64,000 nt of DNA, from positions 124,001 through 188,000 of the forward strand of contig NZ_FNRQ01000005.1 of the NCBI RefSeq assembly GCF_900107685.1, given 5' to 3'. Every line of letters begins with the position of its first letter. Position 1 is the first letter of the stretch. Under the pieces are notes generated by a model that saw only the letters and a list, made by a program, of their open reading frames with translations, searched no databases and was not told the origin of the DNA. The translations under genes and the position numbers were made by a program. Source of the stretch: Paraburkholderia sartisoli. Lineage in GTDB: Bacteria > Pseudomonadota > Gammaproteobacteria > Burkholderiales > Burkholderiaceae. Below are positions 44,924 to 53,317 of the stretch, one piece after another.

Positions 44924-45409
44924 ATGAGTTCACGCAGGATCGCTGTGCGCCGCTCGGGTGTGCATGGCAAAGGCGTGTTTGCCGTGGAAGCAATCGCTGC
45001 CGGCGAACGGTTGATCGAATACAAGGGTGAGCGGATCACGTGGAAAGAAGCGTTGCGTCGTCACCCGCACAATCCGGACGAACCGAATCACACGTTCTAT
45101 TTCGCGCTCGATAGCGGCCGCGTGATCGACGGCAAGGTCGACGGCAACAGCGCGCGCTGGATCAACCATTCATGCGCGCCGAACTGCGAAGCCGAGGAAA
45201 TCGACGGTCACGTGTACGTTCACGCGCTGCGCGACATCGAAGCCGGCGAAGAACTGTTCTACGACTACGGCCTCGTGATCGACGCGCGTCAGACGAAGAA
45301 ACTGAAGAAGGAATACGAATGCCGTTGCGGCGCGCGCAAGTGCCGCGGCACGATGCTGGCGGCGCCGGACAAGGCAGAAAAAGAAAAGAAAGCGAAGAAG
45401 AAAAAGTGA
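44924..45409 (+). CDS. SET-domain protein
   Basis: A 161-residue bacterial SET protein, probably a lysine methyltransferase. The motifs are GVHGKGVFAVEAI (SAM-binding), WINHSCAPNCEAEEI (pseudoknot and catalytic region), EELFYDYGL and the post-SET zinc cysteines in YECRCGARKCRG. The tail is nearly all lysine (EKEKKAKKKK), which may hold the protein to nucleic acid. Histone-like proteins such as HU are possible substrates, but that is conjecture. A strong terminator follows. Confidence 0.85.
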   Translation: MSSRRIAVRRSGVHGKGVFAVEAIAAGERLIEYKGERITWKEALRRHPHNPDEPNHTFYFALDSGRVIDGKVDGNSARWINHSCAPNCEAEEIDGHVYVHALRDIEAGEELFYDYGLVIDARQTKKLKKEYECRCGARKCRGTMLAAPDKAEKEKKAKKKK

Positions 45410-45447
45410 AGGACGGGCGGCGCGAAACCCGCGCGCCCGCCAGACAG

Positions 45448-46947
45448 TCACATATCGACCGGCGCCCTGTGCGCCGGTTTTTTTGTCACATGGGCTGGCC
45501 CGGCGCGTTCGCCGGTAACGGTATTGGCGACAACCGGAATGCGCACGATGAAACGGGCGCCGCCCCCGGGTGCGTCTTCGTAATGCACGCCGCCGCCGTG
45601 CAGCACCATGATGTCGTGGACGATGGCGAGGCCGAGACCCGCGCCGCCGTCGACGCTCGTGTCGCTTTGCCCGTCGCCGCGGAAAAACCGCTTGAAGAGT
45701 TCCGCCTGCTGTTTCGGCGGCACGCCCGCGCCGTTGTCCTCGACGACGATTTCCGCCATCGTCGTGCCGTCAAGCTGCACCTGTGAGACGCTCACCGTGA
45801 TGCGTCCGCCGTCGTAGCGCGTGGGCGGAACATATTTCAGCGCGTTGTCGAGCAGGTTCGCGATCACTTCGTGCAGCAGCACCGGATTGCCGCGCGCGAT
45901 CAGCGGGTGATCGTTGGTCGGGTCGTCCAGACGCTGGAAGCCGAGGTCGACGTGAACCGCGAGCGCGCGCGGCACCCATTCCGCGCCGGTTTCGAACGCG
46001 AGCGCAGCCATGTCGACGTTGATGAAGCGCGCCGCCTGTTCGCCCGGCTCCGCGCGCGCGAGCGACAGCAACTGGTTTGACAGCCGGACCGCGCGATCCG
46101 CGGCGGCGCGCAGCTCGCGCACGGCGGCGTGTACCTGCTTCGGCTCACGCGCGACGGCGGCCTGCTCCGCGTGCAGCTTGACCGCGGTCAGCGGCGTGCG
46201 CAGCTGATGCGCGGCGTCGGCGATGAATTTGCGTTGCGAATCGAGCGCGGTTTTCAGGCGGTCGAGCAGACCATTCAGCGCGCTGGTGAGCGGCCGGATT
46301 TCGATCGGCACGAAGGTTTCGTCGACCGGCTCGAGCGACGTGTGCGTCTGCCGGTTCAGCGAATCGGCGAGATCGGTGAGCGGATTGAGCTGCTGGTTGA
46401 CGACGCGCCACACGATCACCCAGCCGGCCAGCAGCAACAGCAGCAGCGGCATCATGATCGCGACGAGAAACTCCGCGGCGATGCGAAAACGATGATGGAC
46501 CGGCTGCCCGACCTCGACGACGATCGGATTGCCATGCGGCTGGCTCACGCGCACCTGTGCCACGCGCAGGCTCGTGCCCTCGTGCTGCGCCTCGAACACA
46601 TACGCGTAGTGCATGCGGCGCACGCTCGTGCCCTGCAGCGGCAGTTTGGGATCGCCGGCAATCTCGGTTTCGCCGTTGCTGATGCGATAGACGAGCTGTT
46701 CGACCGGATCGGAGAACATCGCCTGCGCGAGCGGCGGCACCGTGATCGACGCGTCCGGCCCGGCAATCTGGACCTGGCGCGAGATGGCGGTGGCGAGATC
46801 AGCGAGCGAACGGTCGACGACGTGCTGTGTGTACTGCCATGCAAGCCAGTAAGCGATGAGCCCGCTCATCAGCGCGAGCAGCGAAAGGGGAGCAGCGAGG
46901 CGGCGCAGCAGCGTGCGCCGCAGGCTGTTCGCGACCGGATGGGGCAT
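45448..46947 (-). CDS. Sensor histidine kinase (TctE/QseC type)
   Basis: Inner-membrane sensor kinase, 499 residues from the ATG at 46947 (a TTG eight codons upstream is an alternative). It has a first membrane segment (LSLLALMSGLIAYWLAW), a periplasmic 2CSK_N-type domain, a second segment (LLLLLLAGWVIVW), a HAMP linker, the phosphorylated histidine in DAAHQLRTPLTAVKLHAEQ, and ATPase motifs (NLLDNALKYVPP, VVEDNGAGVPP, GGAGLGLAIV). It follows its response regulator by 137 bases, with a weak hairpin and T run between. Organic acids are known ligands for TctE relatives; the signal here is unknown. Confidence 0.9.
   Translation of the reverse strand: MPHPVANSLRRTLLRRLAAPLSLLALMSGLIAYWLAWQYTQHVVDRSLADLATAISRQVQIAGPDASITVPPLAQAMFSDPVEQLVYRISNGETEIAGDPKLPLQGTSVRRMHYAYVFEAQHEGTSLRVAQVRVSQPHGNPIVVEVGQPVHHRFRIAAEFLVAIMMPLLLLLLAGWVIVWRVVNQQLNPLTDLADSLNRQTHTSLEPVDETFVPIEIRPLTSALNGLLDRLKTALDSQRKFIADAAHQLRTPLTAVKLHAEQAAVAREPKQVHAAVRELRAAADRAVRLSNQLLSLARAEPGEQAARFINVDMAALAFETGAEWVPRALAVHVDLGFQRLDDPTNDHPLIARGNPVLLHEVIANLLDNALKYVPPTRYDGGRITVSVSQVQLDGTTMAEIVVEDNGAGVPPKQQAELFKRFFRGDGQSDTSVDGGAGLGLAIVHDIMVLHGGGVHYEDAPGGGARFIVRIPVVANTVTGERAGPAHVTKKPAHRAPVDM
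45458..45484 (+). terminator. Rho-independent terminator of the SET gene
   Basis: ACCGGCGC pairs with GCGCCGGT over CCTGT, followed by seven T. It lies inside the last codons of the convergent histidine kinase gene, so that reading frame doubles as a terminator. Confidence 0.85.
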
Positions 46948-47083
46948 GGTCGAACGCGCAAAAGAGATCAACGCGGATCAGATTACTCCTCGTCCGCGAA
47001 AAAAACCGGGTTTGGCCGGATGTCCCGATTCAACGGGACGCCCGGCGATCGGCCCGGCCAGGTCACCGCCCGAAAAAGCGCGG

Positions 47084-47770
47084 TTACGAAGCCTGGCGGA
47101 TTTCCTGCAGCAGATAGCCGAAGCCGCGCACCGTGACGATTTCCACGCGGCAGGCTTCGAGCTTTTTGCGCACCCGGTGTACGTAGACTTCGATCGCGGT
47201 GTCGCCGAGATCGCCGCCGAAGTGCGTCAGGTGATCCTGCAGCTGCGCCTTGCTGACCACGCGACCGTGGCGCAGCAGCAGCATTTCGAGCACCGCGAAT
47301 TCGCGCGGCGACAGTTCGAGCGGCTTGTCGTCGTTGAAGATGCGGCGGTCGACGCCCGACAGACGCACGCCGCCGAGCGACACTTCCGGACGCGGCATGT
47401 CGCCGTGCGGGCCGCTGCGGCGCATCACCGCGCGGATACGCGCCTCGAGTTCGGCGGGTTCGAACGGCTTCAGCATGTAGTCGTCGGCGCCGGAATTGAG
47501 GCCCTGGACGCGGTCGTTCAACTCGTCGCGCGCGGTCAGCACGATCACCGGCGTGTGGCGGTTGCCCTGGCGGAAACGCGAGAGCAGCGTCATGCCGTCG
47601 ATGCCCGGCAGACCGAGATCGAGAATGATGAGTTCGTGACGATTTTGCGTGAGAGCCTGTTCGGCGAAAATGCCGTCGTGGACCATGTCGACCGTGAAGC
47701 CGGCTTGTTCGAGGCTACTTTGGATGCCGCGTGCGATGGGGCGGTCATCTTCGATCAGAAGGAGTCGCAT
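47084..47770 (-). CDS. OmpR-family response regulator (TctD/QseB type)
   Basis: A 228-residue two-domain regulator. The receiver domain has the acidic pair in LLIEDDRP, the phosphorylated aspartate in IILDLGLPG, the threonine in VIVLTARDE and the lysine in DYMLKPFEP. The winged-helix output domain follows (LSPREFAVLEMLLLRHGRVVSKAQL, VYVHRVRKKLE, VTVRGFGYLL). It is the upstream partner of the adjacent kinase gene. Its target genes are not evident. Confidence 0.92.
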   Translation of the reverse strand: MRLLLIEDDRPIARGIQSSLEQAGFTVDMVHDGIFAEQALTQNRHELIILDLGLPGIDGMTLLSRFRQGNRHTPVIVLTARDELNDRVQGLNSGADDYMLKPFEPAELEARIRAVMRRSGPHGDMPRPEVSLGGVRLSGVDRRIFNDDKPLELSPREFAVLEMLLLRHGRVVSKAQLQDHLTHFGGDLGDTAIEVYVHRVRKKLEACRVEIVTVRGFGYLLQEIRQAS

Positions 47771-47887
47771 GGATTTCGCTCAAGTACAATGGGTTTAGGC
47801 GTATCGTGCACGCGTTCGCCGGAGCGCCTGCTGCACAGCTTGTGCGGCGTTGCCGTGCGATGCGGCCATCGAATGATCACGAAAGTC

Positions 47888-48112
47888 ATGTCCGTCATTA
47901 CGATCAACGAACTCGAAGCCGCGATCAACTTCTGGCGCAGCCGCTCGCCTTCGAGCGGCGACGAACTCAGCCTGTGCAAGGAGGCAAGCGCGCTCTCCAG
48001 GCCGTATGCGCAGATGATTGTACAGCGAGAGACCTGGCTCGCACCGGAACGTTTGGACGCGATTGCCCGCGAAGCCTGGAATTCTTACGTTCGCCTTAAA
48101 AACGGCCTGTAG
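47888..48112 (+). CDS. DUF3717 family protein
   Basis: A small protein of 74 residues starting SVITINELEAAINFWRSRSPSSGDE, which matches the DUF3717 family seen mainly in Burkholderiales. It is predicted soluble and helical, with unknown function. The ATG at 47888 gives the family's usual start; an ATG five codons earlier (47873) is possible. The much longer open frame through the opposite-strand regulator is a shadow. It is divergent from the response regulator. Confidence 0.75.
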   Translation: MSVITINELEAAINFWRSRSPSSGDELSLCKEASALSRPYAQMIVQRETWLAPERLDAIAREAWNSYVRLKNGL

Positions 48113-48213
48113 AAGTGAAGGTTTGGTGGCCTGATTACCTGCAAAACCCTTTCATCAGACGTGTTACGACGGGTTTTCGCTGCTTTCGCGCGGCTTCTTT
48201 CTATTTTTTTGCG

Positions 48214-48519
48214 TCACGGGCGCAAGACTGACTTCGCGACGTCGTCGATGAAACGGGCCAGCGCGATATCGCGTCCGGTCACGCCGCTCGCCTCGTGCGT
48301 CGAGAGCGTGATGTCGACCTTGTTGTAGACGTTGAACCACTCGGGGTGGTGGTCCATTTCCTGTGCCTTGATCGCGACGCGTGTCATGAAGCCGAACGCC
48401 TCGTTGAAATCGGCGAACTGAAGGCTGCGCGCGATCGCGTCGCGGCCCTCGGCGACCTGCCAGCCGTCCAGCTGGCCCAACTCCGCTGCGCGTGCTTCGG
48501 ACGTCAGTTTCTGGATCAT
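48214..48519 (-). CDS. phhB: Pterin-4a-carbinolamine dehydratase
   Basis: Regenerates the tetrahydropterin cofactor after phenylalanine hydroxylation, 101 residues. The family signature is clear: [44 protein letters not shown] contains the active-site histidines of EMDHHPEW. The start is the ATG at 48519 with an upstream GAGG; the longer frame has no family resemblance. The partner phenylalanine hydroxylase gene (phhA) often lies next to phhB but is absent here. An Lrp-type regulator faces away from it. Confidence 0.92.
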   Translation of the reverse strand: MIQKLTSEARAAELGQLDGWQVAEGRDAIARSLQFADFNEAFGFMTRVAIKAQEMDHHPEWFNVYNKVDITLSTHEASGVTGRDIALARFIDDVAKSVLRP

Positions 48520-48744
48520 CGGGAATACCTCGCTTGCCAGGTTGCCAGGTTGTAAGCGCGCGGGCGCCGTGGCGCCTCGCGTGGGTGAGACTATTTTTTC
48601 ACGGATGGCGAGGCGCTGCTGGACGCGGCGCGATGCGCCCGGACGCCGCTGCGGAGAACGTGCCGAAAGACGCAATAGTGACGATATTGGCGATGTTCAT
48701 GCAATAATCGTGCATTAAACTGCTATTTAGTGCGGAGAGTAATC

Positions 48745-49245
48745 ATGCTCGAACTGGATCACTTTGATCTGGCGCTTCTGGAAGTGCTGCAGCGCTTCGG
48801 GCGCGCGACGCACCAGCAGCTTGGCGAGCAGATACCGCTGTCGCCTTCGCAGATCGGCCGGCGGCTGCAGCGGCTCGAATCGGCGGGTGTGATCGACGGC
48901 TATCGCGTCGTGTTGCGGCCCGAGAAGCTCGGGCTCGGCGTCACCGCGTTCACCAGCCTGAAACTGAAGCATCACGGCGATTCGATCATCGAGCAGTTCC
49001 AGCAGCAGCTCGACGTGCTGCCGGAAGTGCTCGAATGCCACGCCGTGGTGGGCGATGCGGATTATCTGCTGCGGATCGTGGCGCCCGATCTGAACGCGCT
49101 GTCTTCGTTTGTGATGAAGAAGCTGATGCGCGTGCCCGGCGTCGACAGCGTGCGCTCCAACATCGTGCTGACGACGTTCAAGCGCAATGGGCCGCTGCCG
49201 CTCGGCCATCTTTCGCCGGGCGCGCCCACCGCGCCCGCCGCGTGA
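48745..49245 (+). CDS. Lrp/AsnC-family regulator
   Basis: A 166-residue feast/famine regulator. The N-terminal helix-turn-helix is at residues 5-60 (LALLEVLQRFGRATHQQL, LSPSQIGRRLQRLESAGVIDGYR), followed by the RAM ligand-binding domain (VLECHAVVGDADYLLRIVAPD). A GGAGAG site lies before the ATG at 48745. It is divergent from phhB, 225 bases away, which suggests control of aromatic amino acid breakdown genes, as for Lrp proteins beside phhAB in relatives. Confidence 0.88.
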   Translation: MLELDHFDLALLEVLQRFGRATHQQLGEQIPLSPSQIGRRLQRLESAGVIDGYRVVLRPEKLGLGVTAFTSLKLKHHGDSIIEQFQQQLDVLPEVLECHAVVGDADYLLRIVAPDLNALSSFVMKKLMRVPGVDSVRSNIVLTTFKRNGPLPLGHLSPGAPTAPAA

Positions 49246-49278
49246 GCGGGCGAGCGTTTCAGGCGCGGCTCGCCCGCT

Positions 49279-49827
49279 TCAGGCCACCTTCAGCGGTTCG
49301 GTTTCCAGCTCGGTTTCTGGATTAAGCAGGTCCACGTACGCGACCGGCACCAGATCCGTTTCCGGCACGCCGAGCTTCGCGAACAGAGCGTGCGCCTCGG
49401 CTTCGCCGCCTGCTTCGTCGTCATCCTGCGCGAGCACGACTTCCAGTTCGATGAAATCGCCCAGACCGTCGACGCGGTCCAGATGAATCCGCGTGCGTCC
49501 CGTCAGATACACGTGGCGTTCCTTCGTGACGATGCCGCGTGTGGTCAGGGCAGTCGCCAGCAGCGAATGCATTGCCTCGGCGTTCGTGACCGGGCTGCGC
49601 GTGTAGTACGAAACCTTCGGGCCATCGCGGTCGTCGCGCTGATAGAAGATCAGTTCGGCGGGGGTGCCGTCGTCGAACTGGCGCAGTTTCAGGCGTCCGC
49701 GCGGCACGTCGTAGAAGAAGTCCTGCTGGCGGAAGATCAGCGGCGCGTCCGGCGAAAGCTGTGCGGCGCGTTCGCGCAGTTCGTCGAATTGCCTGGCGCG
49801 GGCTTTGATCTCGATGTTGCGGGCCAT
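49279..49827 (-). CDS. CYTH-domain protein (class IV adenylate cyclase-like)
   Basis: A 182-residue protein with the CYTH fold shared by CyaB cyclases, thiamine triphosphatases and inorganic triphosphatases. The N-terminal NIEIKAR motif, the basic tunnel residues in RGRLKLRQFDDG and the acidic FIELEVVL are all present. It most resembles the CyaB subgroup, but the activity (cyclase or triphosphatase) cannot be read from the sequence. An AGGAG site precedes the ATG. It is a single gene. Confidence 0.82.
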   Translation of the reverse strand: MARNIEIKARARQFDELRERAAQLSPDAPLIFRQQDFFYDVPRGRLKLRQFDDGTPAELIFYQRDDRDGPKVSYYTRSPVTNAEAMHSLLATALTTRGIVTKERHVYLTGRTRIHLDRVDGLGDFIELEVVLAQDDDEAGGEAEAHALFAKLGVPETDLVPVAYVDLLNPETELETEPLKVA

Positions 49828-50014
49828 GTGAGACTCCTGTCGAAAGATAGGGCGAAGGCGGCTTCACGTCATCCGGTGAAGCGCGTCGGGATGGACCAAC
49901 GGAAAAGGCGGAAAGAGGCGGGGGTGGCGCAGTGCGCAAAACACGAATCTAGCAAAAAGCGCGTGACAGTGTCTTTACATCACCCCGCATGGCGCAGGCT
50001 GTCATGAGGCGCGC

Positions 50015-50914
50015 TCATATCGTCCACTGCTGCTCGATCAGCTTCATGGCGGCGGCGATGGCCGGTTCGTCCTTGCGGCTCGCGAGCGAGATGAACGTGA
50101 GTTCGGTGGGCACCGTGATGCCTTCGACGATCGTCAGCGCGTGAGCGTGCGCCTCGGCGATGGCCGTCGCGTCGCGGGCGAGCGTGAGCCCGACGCCCGA
50201 TTTGACGAGATCGAGCATCGACGGCTCCTGGTCGACTTCGGCCACTTTCACCGGCTTTACGCCCGCTTCGCCGAACAGATGCGACAGCAACCGGTTGTGC
50301 GCGGAAGCCGGCGGCGTCCAGATCCACGGCAGCGCGGCGAGTGCGCGCCAGTCGTGCGCGCCCTTGACGCGGTCCTTCCAGCCCGCGGGCGCGAGCACGC
50401 GATACTTGAAGTGGGTCAACGTGAGCGCGTGGAACGCCGCTTCGCTGCGACTTCCCGCGTCCGCGGGCTGGCCGATGAAATAACCGACGTCCAGTTCGCC
50501 CGCGAGAACCTGGTCGCGCACCCAGCCTGACATGCCGTGACGCAGCGCGGTTTCGATATGCGGCCAGGTTTCGACGAGCTGCTTGAGAAAGCCGCCCAGC
50601 CGCAGGAATTCCGGATCGAGGATCGTGCCGATGCGCAGCCGGCCGCGCACTTCGTGACGCAGCGCGGCGGCGGCGCGCTGCACGTCGCTCGCCGCGTTGA
50701 GCGTGCGCTCCGCGTGCGGCAGCAAAGCCTGGCCGTCGCGGGTCAGCGTGAGCCCGTGCGACGTGCGCGTGAAGAGCGACACGCCGAGCGTTTCCTGCAG
50801 ATGCTTGATCTGCAGGCTGACGGCGGGTTGGGTCAGATGCAGCTGCACGGCCGCGCGCGTGAGATTGCCCTCGCGCGCGACGGTGACGAATGCCCGGAGC
50901 AGAGTCAGGTCCAT
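50015..50914 (-). CDS. LysR-family regulator, divergent from mmsA
   Basis: A 299-residue LysR-type regulator. The helix-turn-helix is at residues 1-60 (LLRAFVTVAREGNLTRAAVQLHLTQPAVSLQIKHLQ) and the effector-binding domain covers the rest (LRIGTILDPEFLRLG, LDVGYFIGQPAD). It is divergent from mmsA with 130 bases between them, so mmsA is the most likely target, along with itself. The inducer is unknown. Confidence 0.85.
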   Translation of the reverse strand: MDLTLLRAFVTVAREGNLTRAAVQLHLTQPAVSLQIKHLQETLGVSLFTRTSHGLTLTRDGQALLPHAERTLNAASDVQRAAAALRHEVRGRLRIGTILDPEFLRLGGFLKQLVETWPHIETALRHGMSGWVRDQVLAGELDVGYFIGQPADAGSRSEAAFHALTLTHFKYRVLAPAGWKDRVKGAHDWRALAALPWIWTPPASAHNRLLSHLFGEAGVKPVKVAEVDQEPSMLDLVKSGVGLTLARDATAIAEAHAHALTIVEGITVPTELTFISLASRKDEPAIAAAMKLIEQQWTI

Positions 50915-50933
50915 ATCCTGATATTAGCCTGTC

Positions 50934-50954
50934 TTATATCGCAATTGAGCATAA
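50934..50954. promoter_or_regulatory. Possible LysR operator between lysR and mmsA
   Basis: TTAT (50934-50937) and ATAA (50951-50954) form a dyad around an AT-rich centre in the 130-base divergent region, the kind of element LysR proteins bind. The spacing is longer than the classic T-N11-A. Confidence 0.4.
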
Positions 50955-51044
50955 CTCATTGGATTTAGGGAGGCAGGGGCGATTACGCTTCGGTGAGACG
51001 TGTGTGCAATGCACGCTTACCGGTTTTCATCCAGGAGGAAGGAC

Positions 51045-52565
51045 ATGAGCGAGACAGATCAAGGCGCCCGCGTACGCGCGCTGACCCACGTTATCAATGG
51101 CCGGGCGATTGAGGGCAAGAGCGATCGCTTTGCCGACGTGTTCAATCCGGCGCTTGGCAGCGTGAGCGCGCGGGTTCCGCTGGCGAGCGTGGCGGAGGTC
51201 GATGGCGCCGTGGCTGCCGCGAAGGCCGCGTATCCCGCGTGGAGCGCGGTGGCGCCCATCAAGCGCGCGCGCGTTCTGTTCAGGTTCAAGGAATTGCTTG
51301 ACCGTCACCACGATGAGCTGGCGGAAATGATCACGCGTGAGCACGGCAAGGTGTTTTCCGACGCGAAGGGCGAGGTGATGCGCGGCATCGAGGTTGTCGA
51401 GTTCGCGTGCGGCATTCCGAATCTGCTGAAGACCGATTTCACTGACCAGATTGGCGGTGGCATCGACAACTGGAACCTGCGTCAGCCGCTGGGTGTCGTG
51501 GCGGGCGTGACGCCGTTCAACTTTCCGATGATGGTGCCGTGCTGGATGTTTCCGGTGGCGATTGCGTGCGGGAACACGTTCGTGCTGAAGCCGTCGGAGC
51601 GCGATCCGTCCGTTGCAGTCCGGCTTGCGGAACTGCTGAAGGAAGCCGGCTTGCCGGATGGCGTATTCAACGTCGTTCATGGCGACAAGGTGGCCGTCGA
51701 TGCACTGTTGCAGCATCCTGACGTGAGTGCGCTGTCGTTTGTCGGTTCGACGCCGATTGCCGAATACATCTATACGGAAGGCACGAAGCGTGGCAAGCGC
51801 GTGCAGGCGCTGGGCGGGGCGAAGAACCATCTGGTTGTGATGCCGGATGCCGATCTCGACCAGGCTGTCGATGCGTTGATTGGTGCCGCGTATGGATCGG
51901 CCGGCGAGCGGTGCATGGCGATTTCGGTTGCGGTTGCGGTGGGGCACGTTGCCGACGAGTTGATCGAGCGGCTGACGCCACGTACGAAGGCGTTGAGGAT
52001 TCGCAACGGGATGGATTCAGAGGCCGAGATGGGGCCGCTCGTGACGGCGGCGCATCGCGCGAAGGTCGAGGGATATATCGAGGCGGGTGTTGCGGCGGGC
52101 GCGAAGCTCGTAGTGGATGGGCGGGGACATCGGGTCGAGGGTCACGAGGCCGGGTTTTTCCTGGGCGGGACCTTGTTCGACGATGTGCGGACCGACATGA
52201 CGATTTATAAGGACGAGATTTTTGGTCCTGTGCTGTGCGTGGTTCGGGTGCCGGATTTTGCTTCTGCTGTTGCTTTGATCAACGCGAACGAGTTTGCCAA
52301 TGGCGTCGCGTTGTTTACCTCCGACGGCGGTGTGGCCCGTGCTTTTTCGCGGCAGATCGAGATCGGGATGGTCGGGATTAATGTGCCGATTCCTGTGCCG
52401 ATGGCATGGCATTCTTTTGGTGGATGGAAGCGGTCTCTTTTTGGTGATCACCATGCGTATGGGGAAGAGGGTGTGAGGTTCTATACCCGCTATAAGAGCA
52501 TCATGCAGCGGTGGCCTGACAGTATTGCCAAGGGCGCTGAGTTTACGATGCCGGTGGCTAAGTAA
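51045..52565 (+). CDS. mmsA: Methylmalonate-semialdehyde dehydrogenase (CoA-acylating)
   Basis: Oxidises (methyl)malonate semialdehyde to propionyl- or acetyl-CoA in valine, beta-alanine and myo-inositol breakdown, 506 residues. Motifs are the asparagine in [15 protein letters not shown] (typical of this family), [14 protein letters not shown] in place of the usual ELGGK, and the catalytic cysteine in [14 protein letters not shown]. The strong AGGAGGAAGG site and the ATG at 51045 agree. There are no mmsB or iol genes beside it, so the feeding pathway is not shown. The palindromic element follows its stop. Confidence 0.92.
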   Translation: MSETDQGARVRALTHVINGRAIEGKSDRFADVFNPALGSVSARVPLASVAEVDGAVAAAKAAYPAWSAVAPIKRARVLFRFKELLDRHHDELAEMITREHGKVFSDAKGEVMRGIEVVEFACGIPNLLKTDFTDQIGGGIDNWNLRQPLGVVAGVTPFNFPMMVPCWMFPVAIACGNTFVLKPSERDPSVAVRLAELLKEAGLPDGVFNVVHGDKVAVDALLQHPDVSALSFVGSTPIAEYIYTEGTKRGKRVQALGGAKNHLVVMPDADLDQAVDALIGAAYGSAGERCMAISVAVAVGHVADELIERLTPRTKALRIRNGMDSEAEMGPLVTAAHRAKVEGYIEAGVAAGAKLVVDGRGHRVEGHEAGFFLGGTLFDDVRTDMTIYKDEIFGPVLCVVRVPDFASAVALINANEFANGVALFTSDGGVARAFSRQIEIGMVGINVPIPVPMAWHSFGGWKRSLFGDHHAYGEEGVRFYTRYKSIMQRWPDSIAKGAEFTMPVAK

Positions 52566-52593
52566 GGGTTTGGGTTTGGTTGTTGTTGTTGTT

Positions 52594-53222
52594 GTTGGCC
52601 TTTCCTTGTATTCGTGTCGGTCTATTGGCGTTGCCCCTGTGCGGGGCGGCACCTACTTTTCTTTGTCTTGCCAAAGAAAAGTAGGCAAAAGAAAGGCGCT
52701 GCGAAAACTCATTTCTTCAAGGCGCATCTTTAGCGGGGAATGGCAACCTATGAAGTGTCTCTCTCGCACTTCACCCGACATCGGTCCCCGCGCGATTCCA
52801 TCCCGCGCGCGGTCCGTGTCCGTGACAAGGCCGTCATTCATCCCACTCCGCACTGCGTGCGTCGCGGAGCGGTTGTGCAGCGAGGGGTTTCGCAGCCGAT
52901 GTTAGGCATTAGCGATTACGGGTGCGTGCATGGGAGGGTTATGCCGATCGACGATGCGCGTAGCGCGGAGTCGGGTGGATGAGCCCTTTGTCATGGGCAG
53001 TGAATGCGCGCGGGACGGAATCGCGCGGGGACCGATGGCGGGTGAGGCGTGGGGGCGACACTTCATGGGTTGCCGTTCCCCGCTGAAGATGCGCCTTGAA
53101 GAAATGAGTTTTCGAAGCGCCTTTCTTTTGCCTACTTTTCTTTGGCAAGACAAAGAAAAGTAGGTGCCGCCCCGCACAGGGGCAACGCCAATAGACCGAC
53201 ACGAATACAAGGAAAGGCCAAC
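52594..53222. repeat. Long-palindrome repeat element, copy B
   Basis: The two outer arms of about 165 bases (52594-52760 and the matching 53060-53222) are nearly identical inverted copies, with only a handful of differences. Inward the pairing continues less perfectly for another 120 or so bases per side (for example ggtccccgcgcgattcc against ggaatcgcgcggggacc), leaving a central loop of roughly 70 bases near 52870-52950. It shares both the outer sequence and the inner order with copy A. There is no transposase. It fills almost the whole gap between mmsA and the GMC gene. Confidence 0.88.
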
Positions 53223-53317
53223 AGCCCAGAACAACAAAAGGAAAGGCCAAAAAGCCAGAACAAAACAAAAACCCCATCGGCATGTCGTGAACGGCGACCC
53301 GAACAAGGAACGACTGG

